Positions 1 to 10,100 of a DNA stretch of 31,995 nucleotides are shown here, in pieces. The DNA lies in assembly GCA_026770575.1 (NCBI GenBank), contig MU657167.1, positions 106,628 to 138,622 on the forward strand. The letters are read 5' to 3'. The first letter of the stretch is position 1, and every line of letters begins with the position of its first letter. Below the pieces are notes generated by a model. The model was not told the origin of the DNA and searched no databases. It saw only the letters and a program-made list of their open reading frames with translations. The stretch is from Pelagophyceae sp. CCMP2097. Lineage: Eukaryota > Sar > Pelagophyceae. The position numbers were made by a program, and so were the translations under genes.

Positions 1-260
1 CCCGCCGTCGCAGTATGAAGCGAATGCAACGCCGGCGCCGCGCTTGGCGCGCTGCGCCGCGGTTGCAAGTCTCCCCCGTCGCACCGCGGCAGCGCATTCG
101 CTTCAAACACGACCTATATGGGACCCAGTCGCCGCCGTGGAGCCGCCGGAGGGCGTTCCCCACGAGAGGCCAGTCAGCCGCGATAATGTCACTTCGGCAT
201 CCTGAAAATAGACTTGATAAAATCGCCTTTAAGCAGCTGACATCTTTTGTGTCTTAAAAG

Positions 261-339
261 TTAAAATTTAGATAACTTTCGATTTTTGCGCTTTAAAACT
301 GAGTTTTAAACCCAGCTCATTAAAATTTAGATAACTTTC
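261..339. repeat. 20-bp direct repeat in AT-rich left edge
   Basis: A 20-base AT-rich word occurs at 261-280 and again, identical, at 320-339, 59 bases apart and in the same orientation. It lies in a strongly AT-rich island (about 240-450) that contrasts with the GC-rich genes. Function unknown; it could be part of a decayed mobile element or simple intergenic duplication. Confidence 0.7.
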
Positions 340-386
340 AGCTTAAATAATTAAAATTATTTAACTAATCGCTGAACCTTCAAATC

Positions 387-526
387 CTCCTTATCTTTAT
401 TTTTATTTTTATATTTCTTATTGAGCTATTTGTTTTTTGTTTTTTTTTGCGGCCGACCAGATTCGAACCTTGCGCACTCGTTTGTGAGCCAATAAGTCAG
501 ATTTGTCAAATTTGACTCCTTGCTAC
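387..526 (-). repeat. tRNA-like / SINE-like segment with A-rich tail
   Basis: On the minus strand a near-consensus RNA polymerase III B box (GGTTCGAATCT, about 469-459) is preceded about 55 bases upstream by a weaker A-box-like word (about 524-515) and followed, from about 449 downward, by an A-rich run of roughly 60 bases. This order (A box, B box, A tail) is what tRNA-derived SINEs show. No cloverleaf can be folded: the acceptor stem does not pair and the T stem is poor, so it is not called as a tRNA gene. It may be a degenerate retroposed tRNA or chance. Confidence 0.3.
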
Positions 527-545
527 AATTTTCAATTTTCAATAT

Positions 546-561
546 CACTCGCAAGCGAGTG
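546..561. repeat. Perfect 7-bp hairpin
   Basis: Seven-base arms (CACTCGC and GCGAGTG) flank an AA loop. It lies in the intergenic region upstream of the LRR gene, beside another tRNA-loop-like TTCGAAT word at about 629-635. No function can be assigned. Confidence 0.6.
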
Positions 562-802
562 GTAAAACGCCGTTCGAAGCGGGATTTCCGCCCATTTGCA
601 ACTCAACGGCATAGTCAATGCACGTCGATTTCGAATCGATGGCCCGCAGCTGCCGTAAAAAACACGAAACGTCGTTTGGCTCGCACAACGACGATTGTAA
701 CGGAAGTCTGTCTTTCCTCGGACAGCGCGAAAACCTCTCGAGTCGAGGAAACGAGAGCCGCAGAGTTGCCGAGGCGGATCCGCGTCGCGGGTTGAGAGGA
801 CC

Positions 803-2381
803 ATGTCGCTCACGCCGGCGCCGGCGGTGCCACCTCCGAGCGAGGCGCAGAAGCCCGAATCCGAGGTGGTGCCGGCCGTCGGCGCAGAGGCCGAGGCGCT
901 CTCGCCGACGACACCGGGACTCGTCGAGCGGACGCGCACGTCCGTCCACGCCGCGCCCGGCGACGAGCCCGATGGCGCCACCGCCGCCGAGCCGGACGCC
1001 GAGCCGGACGCCGAGCCCGTCGAAACGCTGGTCGAGCTGTGCGTCGCGCCGCCGCGCGCCGCGCGCCGCGCGCCCGAGCGTGCCTCGTAGGCCCGCTGGC
1101 GCCGGTCCTTTTACGACCGTGGACGGGATCCTGGACGCGCACGCCGGCGTGACCGGTTTGCTCAACCTCGGCTCGAATCGCGCGTCGCCAGACTACGTCG
1201 AGGGCCTGCTCCGAGCGGCCCAGCTACCGCCGCTGCAGGCCGTCCCGATTCGCGTCTTCGTCATGGGCGTCACGACGCTCTGCCTCAAGTGCAACGAGCT
1301 CGGGTCGCTCGAGGGCCTCGAGGCGCTCGTTTGTTTGAAGTCTTTAGACCTCTCGGAGAACTTGTTCGAGGCTTTATCGGGCCACGTCCTCGCCGCCCTA
1401 GTCAACCTCGTCGACTTGGATGTCTCGGAGAACAAGCTCGCCTCGCTGCCCGACGAGCTCGGGTCGCTGACGAAGCTCGAGTCTCTGAGCGCGTTCAAAA
1501 ACGTTTTAAAGGCCGTCCCGGACACCATCGGCGGCTGCGTCTCGCTTCGGGAGTGCAACTTCTTCAACAACCTGCTGATCAAGCTGCCAAAGTCCATTGG
1601 GGACTGCGGCAAGCTGGAAGTTTTGAACATCGGTGGGAATAAGCTCAAAACCATCCCCGCCACGGACCAGTGGACTTCCATGCGCGAGCTCAAGGTGCAG
1701 CAGAACGGCCTGATTGTGCTGCCCTCGTTTGCGCCCATGGCGGCGCTGCAGTCGTTGAAGCTGGACTTTAATAAGAGTCTGGAGAAGCTTCCCGACTTTG
1801 GAGACTCTTACCCGGACCTCGAGCACGTCGACGTCGGCAACTGCAACATCGAGACACTGCCCGCTTCAATGGCGCACTGGCCTTCCTTGAAGACGTTGAA
1901 CTGCTCGAACAACAAGATCGGAGCGCTCCCGCCGCTGAAGCAGGCCACGCTGGAAATCTTCAACTGTTCCTCAAACCTGATCAGAACGCTCCCCGTCGAA
2001 ATGGCCCAGTGCAGCGGCATGAAGACGTTCTTCTTCAGCGGGTCGGTGCCTTTTGGGGGGAAGACACCCTTTGGGGGGGGAAGACGCCGCCAACGTCGGA
2101 GAAGAGGACGTCCGTTTCGCACGGGGCGTCCACCCTCGCCGACACCTGCGCGTAGGAACCACATCACGGCCGTCCAGGACGAGTTTGCCATCCTGGCAGA
2201 GGCGCCCAACTTTTCGCGAATGAACGTCGGCGCCCAAAAGACGCCTGGTGCGCCTTTCTTCGCCGAGGAGCGGCCTCGCCGCGGTCCGTCGACGTGCGCT
2301 CTAGGCCTCGTCTTGACGCCGGCGCTCGCCATGCTCAAGAAGGTCTGCGAAACCCGCAAAGGCCGATTCATCGGCTTCTGA
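803..2381 (+). CDS. Leucine-rich-repeat protein
   Basis: Probably a scaffold or signalling protein of the cytosolic LRR type (SHOC2/plant-PIRL-like architecture); the partner is not predictable. Exon 1 is 803-1038, starting at an ATG in good context and encoding an acidic, Ala/Pro/Glu-rich N-terminus. A 52-nt intron (1039-1090, GTGCGT...CGTAG) joins it in phase to the LRR exon from 1091. About ten repeats of about 23 residues follow, with the pattern LxxLxLsxNxLxxLP, including the words LKSLDLSENLF and LEVLNIGGNKLKTIP. The body read without a second intron is 508 residues. Near 2041-2155 the frame turns Arg/Gly-rich around G6 and G8 runs; a 114-nt in-phase intron (2042-2155, GTCGGT...CGTAG) would remove this and give 470 residues. 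No kinase or membrane segment is seen. The reading frame upstream of 803 (from 618) is open but Arg-rich and is judged non-coding. LRR identity is secure; the 3' splice pattern is not. Confidence 0.8.
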
Positions 2382-2934
2382 GCCGACGCTCCATAACGCC
2401 GCGCCCCATCCGCGCCAGGACGCGATGAGGCATGAGGGCGCGATTAAGAATCGCACGCTGAGTGGCACTCCAAGATTCGACGCTCATTCTGCCGTCGCGG
2501 GGCCCGTCGCATGCGGCATCCGGACTTCGAGGGGAGATGCGCGATGTCAAGCCCCGCGGGGATGGATACACATGCGCCGCCGGCATCCAAGCATCGAGAC
2601 ATCGAATCGGATTGGAGTTAAGCCCCGCGGGGATTAATTATGCGCCGCGGGGCTTGTGTCCGACTGCCCGCCGCCGGCGCGCGGCTCGAGGGGACGTAGC
2701 GCATGCGCTCGACGCGGGCATGCGCCATGTGTGGATGGGTGGGGGGTGGTCGTGCGGGGTTTCGATCTCGCGATGTCGCGCGAGTCGAGAGCGCGAGTCG
2801 AGGGTGATGAATTGTCGGCGGCGGCTCCGCCGTCGACCCGGCGCGCCGTGGCGCCGTCCGTGCCGGATGCGCCGTCGCCGAGGGGTGCGCGGCGGCTCGC
2901 CGGCCGCATCGCCGCCGGCCGCGGCGTCAGCCGA
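2382..2934. other. Intergenic region between convergent genes
   Basis: These 553 bases separate the stop codons of the LRR gene (+) and the Sec66-like gene (-). No convincing coding frame is seen on either strand. A 15-base word containing the palindrome CCCCGCGGGG occurs at 2549-2563 and 2620-2634, and the palindrome recurs in a ferlin intron near 25662. Confidence 0.6.
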
Positions 2935-5024
2935 TCAGTTTGCTTCGGCTGGCGGGAGGGCGTTGCCGCCGGAGAGGCGTGCTTGGATCTCGGCGCGGCG
3001 CTTGGCGTAGATTTGGAACGCGGCGGGCCAGACGTTTTCGCCCATGCCGGCGCGCGTGCCCGACTCGTCGCTGAGCCATTCTGCTTCGGTTTTGACGTCC
3101 TCGAGTTCCTTCTTCACGGCAGCGTCCAGCCGCTCAAACTTGCGCAGCTCCGACTCGTCGACGTGGCCGCGGTCGGCCGCGACGACGACGGCCTTGGCCT
3201 CGGTCTGCAGGCGCTGGATCAGCGGCACGCTGGCCTGGCACCGAGCCATCAAAGCCGTCCGCAGCTGGCGCGCCACGTTCGGCCCGACGACTTGCGGCGC
3301 CGGCCGGCCCTGGAGCATGGCGGCGGCGCGCTGCGGGTCGATGTTGAGCTGCTGCATGGCCGCCTGCTTGAGGCGGACGTACTCGTCGCGCTGCTTCTCC
3401 GCGGGCGCCGCAGCTGGCCACGGCTTGGCGGCGCCGGCCGCGTACTGCTTTAGGACCTTTTCGTGCTGCGCCACCAAGACCTTGTTGCGCTCCTGCAGCT
3501 GCGCCTGCTGCTTGCCGTGCGCCTCAAAGGCGACGGGCCAGATGCGCTCGCCCATGCCGGCAGCCCCGTCGCGGTCCCCGAGCCACTCCGCCTCCTCCTT
3601 GACGTCGCGCACTTCGGCCTGCACGGCAGCGTCGAACGCCTGGAGCCGCCCGAAGTCGTCGGCCGTCGGCGCGCCCGACCCGGACCGCCATCGCGCACGC
3701 TCGCTGCACGCGCGGAGCCGCTGGTGCTCCTGCGAAGTCGCCTTGATGACGCCGACGCTCGCCTGGCACCGCTGCATCAGCGCCGCGCGCAGGCGGTCCT
3801 TGGCCTCGCCCTCGGGCAGGTCGTGGCCCTCGACGCCCGAGGGCCGCTCGCGCAGCGCCTTGGCCTTGGCCTTTTCGTACGCCGCCTTGTGGCGCGCGCC
3901 CGGCAGCTCCGCCGGCCACTGCGTCGCCTGGAAGACTTCTCCCTCCTCGTCGTCGGAGACTTTGGCCGCCGCCTTGGCCACGGGCGAGGCCGTCTTCTTC
4001 GGGGCGCCGCCGAGGAAGCCGCCTTTCAAGCCCTTGAGCGACGTCTTGGCGTCGTCGGCGCGCTTCTGGGCGCCCGATTGGTCCTTGGCCGACGCGTTGG
4101 TCTGTTCGTTCGCCGCGGCGATCTGGGCGGCCTCTTCGGTATCTACGCGCTGCTTCTCCGCGCGGCGCTGGTGCCAAATCTGCACCGCGATGGCCCAAAT
4201 CTCGTCGGCGGCCTGCCGGGCCTGCTCGCCGTCGTTGCAGAGCCAGGCGGCCTCCTCCTTGACCTCTACGACTTCGGCGTCGAGGCGCTCGGCGAACTTG
4301 GAATAAGCCTCGTGGTCGCGCGCCGAAATCAGGCCGCGCCGCGCCATGCGCTCAATGGCCCGCTCCTCGCGCTCGATGCGCAACAGCCAGGCCACGTGCT
4401 GCTGGCACCGGTCCATCAACGCGTGCCGCAGCGGGCCGCGCGCCTGGGCGCTCAGCATGCCGTCCGGGAACGCCTCCAGCGCCGCGTCCTTCAAGTCGTC
4501 GTAAGCTAAAATCTTCTCCAGGCCGGGCAGCTCCATGGGCCACGCCGCCGACTTGACCTCCTCGAGGTCCGCCGGGTCCGCCGCAAACGCCGACCTGCGA
4601 AAGAAGCGTCAAACGGAAGCGCCGCCCGAAAAGCCCGAAAAACAAGACTCACGGCGATTCGCCCTCATCCTCGTCGCCGTCCTTGTACGTCAGGATCTCG
4701 TTGATCGAAATCGCCTGGGCCCTGCGCGGGCAACGCGCGTCCAGCCGCGGGTCTTGCAAAAAGAGTCAGCCGCGGCGAGGGTAGGGATAGGGTAGAAGGT
4801 ACGCACTCCCCGAGCTTCATCCACCATCGGATGCCGACGGCCAGCGCCGTCGGGATGACGACCGCCGCCGCGGTCGTCATGAACCTACGGGTTTGCGTGA
4901 CGCGGCGCTGCGCGATTCCTTGCCTCGCCGCGCCGCGCGGAAGACCCTCGCGAAACGGACGCCGGCGTTCTTGCGAGACGCCCCGCATCATGCCATTCGG
5001 CGTCCCCGATTCGGTCCCGTTCAT
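2935..5024 (-). CDS. SEC66: Sec66/Sec71-like ER translocon subunit with three tandem units
   Basis: Sec66 (Sec71) is a single-pass ER membrane subunit of the Sec62/Sec63 post-translational translocon. Exons (minus): 4957-5024, 4807-4884, 4653-4721, 2935-4594, giving 624 residues. Introns are 72, 85 and 58 nt; those at 4722-4806 (GTGCGT) and 4595-4652 (GTGAGT) are well supported. The first exon is less sure; an ATG at 4880 just before the membrane segment is an alternative start. One hydrophobic segment (about residues 27-42) precedes an acidic linker. Then a Sec66-type helical unit occurs three times (about 127-219, 339-439, 515-611), each with LRxALMxRCQ, a ...RLDAxVxxEVxDVKxEAEWL helix and a GMGExxWPxAF-like end; units 2 and 3 also share a WP-containing lead-in with unit 1. 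Fungal Sec66 is about 200 residues with one unit, so the triplication is unusual. Family assignment rests on remembered resemblance of this helix pattern. Confidence 0.72.
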
Positions 5025-6072
5025 CGCCGTGCACCACGTCGACTGAAAGCCGTGGACTCTGAGATGCGGCCGGTTGCAGCAACCTCAAGTTCGATCCTGT
5101 TTCGAGAATTTCAGCCCGCCGCGCAAACCGCGCCACCGCGCGCGGGCCCGGGAAACGCCCGCTCAGAGGAGGGCCTCGCAGAGGGGCCCGCCGCCGCGCG
5201 CCTCGGCGGCGGGCACCGCGGATTCTTTCAGCCTCTCGGCGAGATATGGAGCCAGGCGAATAAGGCGCCCCGGCCGCCTCGGCTCCGTCGCCCTCTGCCG
5301 TCCGGGCCGCAGGGCCAGCGCAAGCGGGCGCGGTCTTCGGAGCGGCGACTCACTTTGCGCTGCCTCTTCCACGTCGCGTGTGCAGGCAAGACAGGGCTCT
5401 CGCCAATTGATCTCCCGACTCGGAGAAATGAAAATCGCGGCAGAGCCTTTTTGGGATTGTCCGTGACGCTCGCAATCGCCATCGGTCGGCGGTACCGTGC
5501 GGCGCGAGGCGTGGCGCCGCGCCGGAGACGGCGCCCCCGCTTTCACGAAAAGCGAGAGGAACTTTCTAATGCAACATGGGGCTGCCGGATCGTGGTGGAG
5601 GTCTAAAGCTTGCCGCGCGCCGTCAGCTGCCGCGGCGCTGCATCTCGCAAAACACTTATTTTGGCGAATATGTCTTGCTCACTCGGGTTATCGGGTATTG
5701 AGTGACGTTTTCATTTTTTTAACACCAGTGAATTCGCGGTGAAGTTTTAAAGCTCACCTCGTGAACTGGCACTTGTCTCGTGAAGTTGCATCAGTTTTTC
5801 TGACCCAATCCTACAATTATTGTAACTCGTTCATCCCCCAATATCCCCCCAGCGAATCCATCGCGAATCCTCATACGACGAGTGTTCCTTTTCTGTCGAA
5901 GGGGCATCCCGCGGGGGAGGGACGCTTACGAGTCGCCAGAGCAGCCCCCTCACGCCCCGGCGAGGTCCGCAAAAGAAGCGCCTCGGCGGCAAACGCGCGC
6001 TGCCGTTCCCGCGGTGCACCTTGCCAGTCGGCTCCCAGGTGAGCGCGGCGGTCCGAGGCGGGTGCGGGCGCG
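5025..6072. other. Intergenic region, possible small unresolved gene
   Basis: This 1048-base stretch lies between the divergent Sec66-like gene (-) and the hypothetical gene at 6073 (+). The GC content falls from about 5640 to 5880, as in a promoter region. On the minus strand a small two-exon frame is possible: 5354-5482, a GTGAGT donor at 5348-5353, then a short exon ending at the stop at 5163, about 66 residues in all. It has no recognisable domain and the acceptor is weak. The long plus-strand frame here is Arg-rich and looks non-coding. Confidence 0.35.
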
Positions 6073-6883
6073 ATGGACGTCGACTGGCACATCCTCTTCT
6101 TTAACGCGTTCCCTAAGTCGGACTCAAGCCCGAGCGTGAAGAGCGTCGGCCAGACGTCGCCCGCGTGCGTCGCCGACGCCTCGCTCTTCGACACGACCCT
6201 GCGCCACCGGCACGCCGCGAAGCGCGCCTTCGACGCCATCGGGGCCCCACGCGCGCTCAGCGGCGCGCGCGTCCACGTCTCGAACCACCACGCCGAGCCG
6301 GATGCCGCCGCCGCGGAACCGACGCGCGCCTCCGCGCCCTTCGACGACGAGCCCGGAGGTCCCAATCGCAGCGTCCGGCCCGATCGACGAGCCGGGACGC
6401 AGGACGGATCTCCGAGCCCCCAAAAAAACTCGGCGCCGCGCGCGTTTCGCTATGTCGACTGAGACGCTTCCCGCGGGATTCCCGCGCGTGCCCCGACGTG
6501 CCCGGGCAGGTTACGGCTACTTCGTCTTCCTCGACGACGAGGCGCCCTCTGGTCGAGGTCCGAAGCCTGCGGTCGAGGTCCAGAAGCCTGTGGCGCGGAG
6601 TCCAAGTCAGCCAGTGGATCGGAGCCCGCTTGTGGCGCGGAGTCCGCCGGCGGCGCGCGCGGTGCGCAGTCCGTCTGCGGCGATGAGTCCGCCCGCGGCG
6701 CCGATCTTCTCGTCCGCTCCGGCGTCCTTTCGCGGCGGAGCGACCCGCGCTCTGCCGCTCACGGAACACGCGCGTAGGCGCCGCCTGCTCGGGCCAAAGA
6801 ACGCGGACCAGCCGCAGTCGAAGAAGCGGCAGAAGACGCCGACGCCCGCGGTCGGCTTACCCTCGCTGCGCCCCATCGGCTAG
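6073..6883 (+). CDS. Hypothetical SP-rich protein
   Basis: Not recognised. The proposed model is exon 6073-6358, a 151-nt intron (6359-6509, GTCCCA...GGGCAG) and exon 6510-6883, giving 219 residues. The join is in phase and reads ...FDDEPGGYGYFVFLDDE.... The N-terminal half (MDVDWHILFFNAF...) has no known motif. The C-terminal third carries repeated RSP/SP words, typical of proline-directed phosphorylation sites, followed by a basic run containing KKRQK that could be a nuclear localisation signal. No membrane segment is seen. The ATG at 6452, in the second-exon frame, is an alternative start for a shorter intronless product. Coding status is likely from amino-acid composition and the sensible join; function is unknown. 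Confidence 0.5.
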
Positions 6884-7084
6884 GGCCGCACGCCGGCCCG
6901 CCCCCGCGGCAAAAAAGTCCACGCCCGAGAGGGCCCGACCGACCGACGACTAGAATGATTTGAAAGGCGCTCATGCGACGCGTGTCACAGACGCCTCGAC
7001 GTACCACACTGTAATTGCATCTCCTTTGCTGCCCCGAGTGCGGCGCGTCGCCGCGGGTCGCCGGCGCCCTTGAGGCTCGTGGCG

Positions 7085-7132
7085 TTTTGCGGTCAAAAGT
7101 GGCGTTATGCGATTTTTTGCGGTCAAAAGTGG
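7085..7132. repeat. Tandem 18-bp repeat, 30-bp period
   Basis: An 18-base word (TTTTGCGGTCAAAAGTGG) is found at 7085-7102 and again at 7115-7132. The flanks also resemble each other (GTGGCGTT before and after). It lies just beyond the 3' end of the KAP NTPase gene in an otherwise featureless 291-base gap. It resembles a fragment of a dispersed intergenic repeat, but only these two copies are visible here. Confidence 0.7.
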
Positions 7133-7174
7133 AATGATTACAATTGTCTAGTCGGGGCCCGTCTTTGTTCGCCG

Positions 7175-10100
7175 TCAGCCGAGGCTCTCGGTGAGGGAGA
7201 AGCGCTGCTCGTGGAGCGACGTGGAGAGGGAGAGCGACCTGGAAAAAGTGGCCGCGCGCGGCGCCGGCGCCCGCTTGGCTTCGTCGCCGGCGCCGTCGGG
7301 CAGCACGGCGAGGTGGCCAAAGCCGTTTCCGGCGTTTCGCGGCGAGAAGAGCGCGGCGTGCGCAAAGTCCTTGGCCTGGCGCGAATGCGCCTTGCGGGCC
7401 GCGTGGAGCTCCGTCGCCGAGCGGATGTGTCGGACGAGGGCGGGCGAGATGTTGCGCACGACGCGGTCGAAGAGGAGCAAGTCGCGCACGGTGAGCGGTG
7501 CCGGCGAGAGGAGGATGGCGCGGTACTCGTTTGCTCCCTCGTCGAGGGCCAAAAGCGGCGCCGCAGCCGTCTGCAAAAGCTCCGCGTCCAAGTGCACCTA
7601 ATTCCCAGCCTGAGGCTCGCGGCGAGATCGCGGCGAGCAAGTCCCCCGCCACAGGGTAGACGCGGGCTGGCGCGTCTGCGAGGAGCGTGTCACCGTCGAT
7701 GTTTCCCGCGGCCTTCCGCGGCCCGAGCACCTCCTCCTCCGCGCGGTGCACGATCGTGTGCCGGAGCCACGCCGTGCGGTAGGGCCATCGCTCGGAAGCG
7801 AGGACGTATCTCAGCAGCTTTGCTCGCCAGCGCACGGACCTCGACGGCGGCGCGGCGTCGGCCTCCTCTTCTGGGTCGTCGCGCCGCCGCCTCGCCAGAG
7901 TGCGTCCGACCTCGCGCTGCCTCTGCAGCCTTTGCGCGACGTGGAAGACTGCGATGACGCGCCAGAGCGCGCGCGGGTTGGCGGGCAAGAACGCCGCCGC
8001 ATCGCGGAAGACGCAGGAATCTCCGTCGGGCAGCTCCACCCCAAACTCCAGACGCGCCTCGGCGCCCGCGCGCCACCGCCGCGCCGCGTAGTGCTGCGGG
8101 TCCAGATTTCGCGGGCAGCACAGCTTGCGCCAGAGCGGCGCGCGGACTGCAGGAGGTTCCACGCGCCAAAGTTCGTCACCAGCAGGCGGCCCGCGCGGCC
8201 GCGTGCCGCGGACCATCGTCTCGCCCGCGACGGCGTCGGGCTCGAGCTGCAGCTCGTGCACCAGGCCGTCGGGCGTCTTCACGCTGAACGACTGCGACTT
8301 GGAATCCGTTCGAAGAGGTACGATGGCCTTCAAACCCTCGTTCTCGTCGCGCGGCATGCCCATGTGCCTTAAAAAAGCGTGCGCGATGGAGCCCTTCTTG
8401 GCCGAGTCGAGCGTCAGCGTGGGGAGCACGAAAGGGATGTTTACAAAGGCGGACGTGAAGCGCTCGCCCTGCGCGCCGGCCACATTCGGCGCCGAAAGGG
8501 GCCGCCGAGGGGGGGGCGCCGAGGGCCCCGCGCCGGCAGGAAACGCACTTCTGCGACGACTCGGGCCATGGTCGCGAGCTCGCTGGGGTCGTTGTCGTAC
8601 GTCCCTCCGCCGCCGAGGCCCGGCGCGCCAGGCACGGCGCGGCCGGTGCCGCCGTCGTACGCCGACGCGGCGCCGCTGTAGTAATGTCCCAAAGCGCGGT
8701 CAAGGATCCAGGGGTCGGCGACGATGACGATTTTCAAAAGCTCCCGCTCCCGCTTCGGCCCGCGGAGTCGTGACATGAGCGTCAGCGCTTCAAAGAGCCG
8801 CACCACCAGCGGCGTCGGGATCTTGTCAATGTCGTCAATTAAGAGCACCACCTCTGGCCAGGCGTAGCACCTACGCTGCCGCGTCGATTGTCGGCCGGAC
8901 CCCGCTCGGCCTCACGTGAAGAACCCGTCGCAGAGGAGGCCGTCGAAGATCCTTGGGAGGTAGAGCCACAGGCATCTGCACCAAGAGTGCCTTAAGCGGA
9001 CGTGCGTCTCGAGCATCTTGGCTATAAGATCCAACTCTTGGATGACCTTGCCGTGGTACCCCGTCTGCTCGTTTCTCCAGGCCTCGTCCTCGGCGGCGTT
9101 GTCGGCCGCGAGCTGCTTCGATGCCGGGTCGGGCTTGAAGAAGACGTAAAAACCGGCCACGAGGACCCACAGCGCCGCGCCAATCGTCGCGAGGCGAGTC
9201 GTGTGCACCTGCACGAAACGGTAGACGACCTTGACGTCCACCGAACCCTGCCGCAGCAGCATGAGCACCTGGCAAAGGCGGTCGGCGCGCTCCTTGCCGC
9301 GTCATCGTTTTATTTCTGGCGCGGCCTTTTCACGAGGAGGACGGCGCCGATGGCGGTGCCGACGATGACGAGGATCTTGAAGATTTCGAGGCTGAAGAGG
9401 AGGATGAGGATGGGCCCGAAGCGCGGGAAGGTCTTGTCTCGGAACCGACGGAACAAGTCGACGTGCCAGGGCCCGTAGACGTCTCCGCAGGCGTGCCACA
9501 GCTCCGTCAAGATGGTGCCCCAGACGCGGTCGTTGCCCATGAGGTGCGTCGCGTTGATGCGGCACGGAATCTAAGCGGCTCATCTTTCAGGCGCCTCTCC
9601 ATCGTTCCCCGCGGGTTGCATTGTTGAAACGCCTCTCTGTCGTCGGCCCGACTCACGTAGTAGCCGTGGAGCGTATTCGCGGTAAAGTCGACGTGTCCGA
9701 AGCAGCAGCAGCGCCAGCAGCAGAGCTTGCAGGCCCAGACCTTGACCGGCGAGCAGTTGCAGCAGGCGGCGACGCGGTGCGGCCGCTCTCGAGCGTGGTC
9801 CTCGGCCTGCCTCCTCTCCAGCGCCTGCCAGACCAAGTCTAAGAAGGCTGTTCTGCCGGAGCCGCGCTCGCCGAAGATGCCGACGACGCAGGAGAAGTCG
9901 GCGCGGTGCGCGGCGACGGAAACGGCGTCGGCGTACTGTTCCCAGTCCAAACGGTCCTTGCTCGGGTCGAAGCGCTCCTCGCGCATCTTCTCGTTGATGA
10001 TGTCGTAACCCACCTTGGCCAAGTACTTGAAGCGGTACCTGCGGTAGAAGGCATCTCCGCGGATGGCATCCCCGAACCAGTGCCGGGCCCCCGCCCCGTC

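Noticed and set aside
1..105. 12-bp inverted repeat (16-27 with 94-105) as a transposon end
   Set aside because: Short, in GC-rich edge sequence, with no open frame or duplication at its borders.
448..526. A genuine tRNA gene on the minus strand
   Set aside because: The T loop and B box match, but acceptor, D and T stems do not pair into a cloverleaf and no anticodon arm is clear.
540..650. tRNA-Ser-like text on the plus strand (GCGAGTGGTAAAACGC ... TTCGAAT)
   Set aside because: Spacing between the D-arm-like and T-loop-like words is too long (about 70 nt) and the stems fail.
618..802. Extending the LRR protein upstream to 618
   Set aside because: The upstream part of that frame is Arg/Ser-rich and out of phase with the better exon 1 (803-1038), which splices in phase to the repeats.
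4893..5606. 237-codon plus-strand open frame
   Set aside because: Arg/Ala-rich translation typical of an antisense GC shadow, overlapping the Sec66-like 5' exons; no domain.
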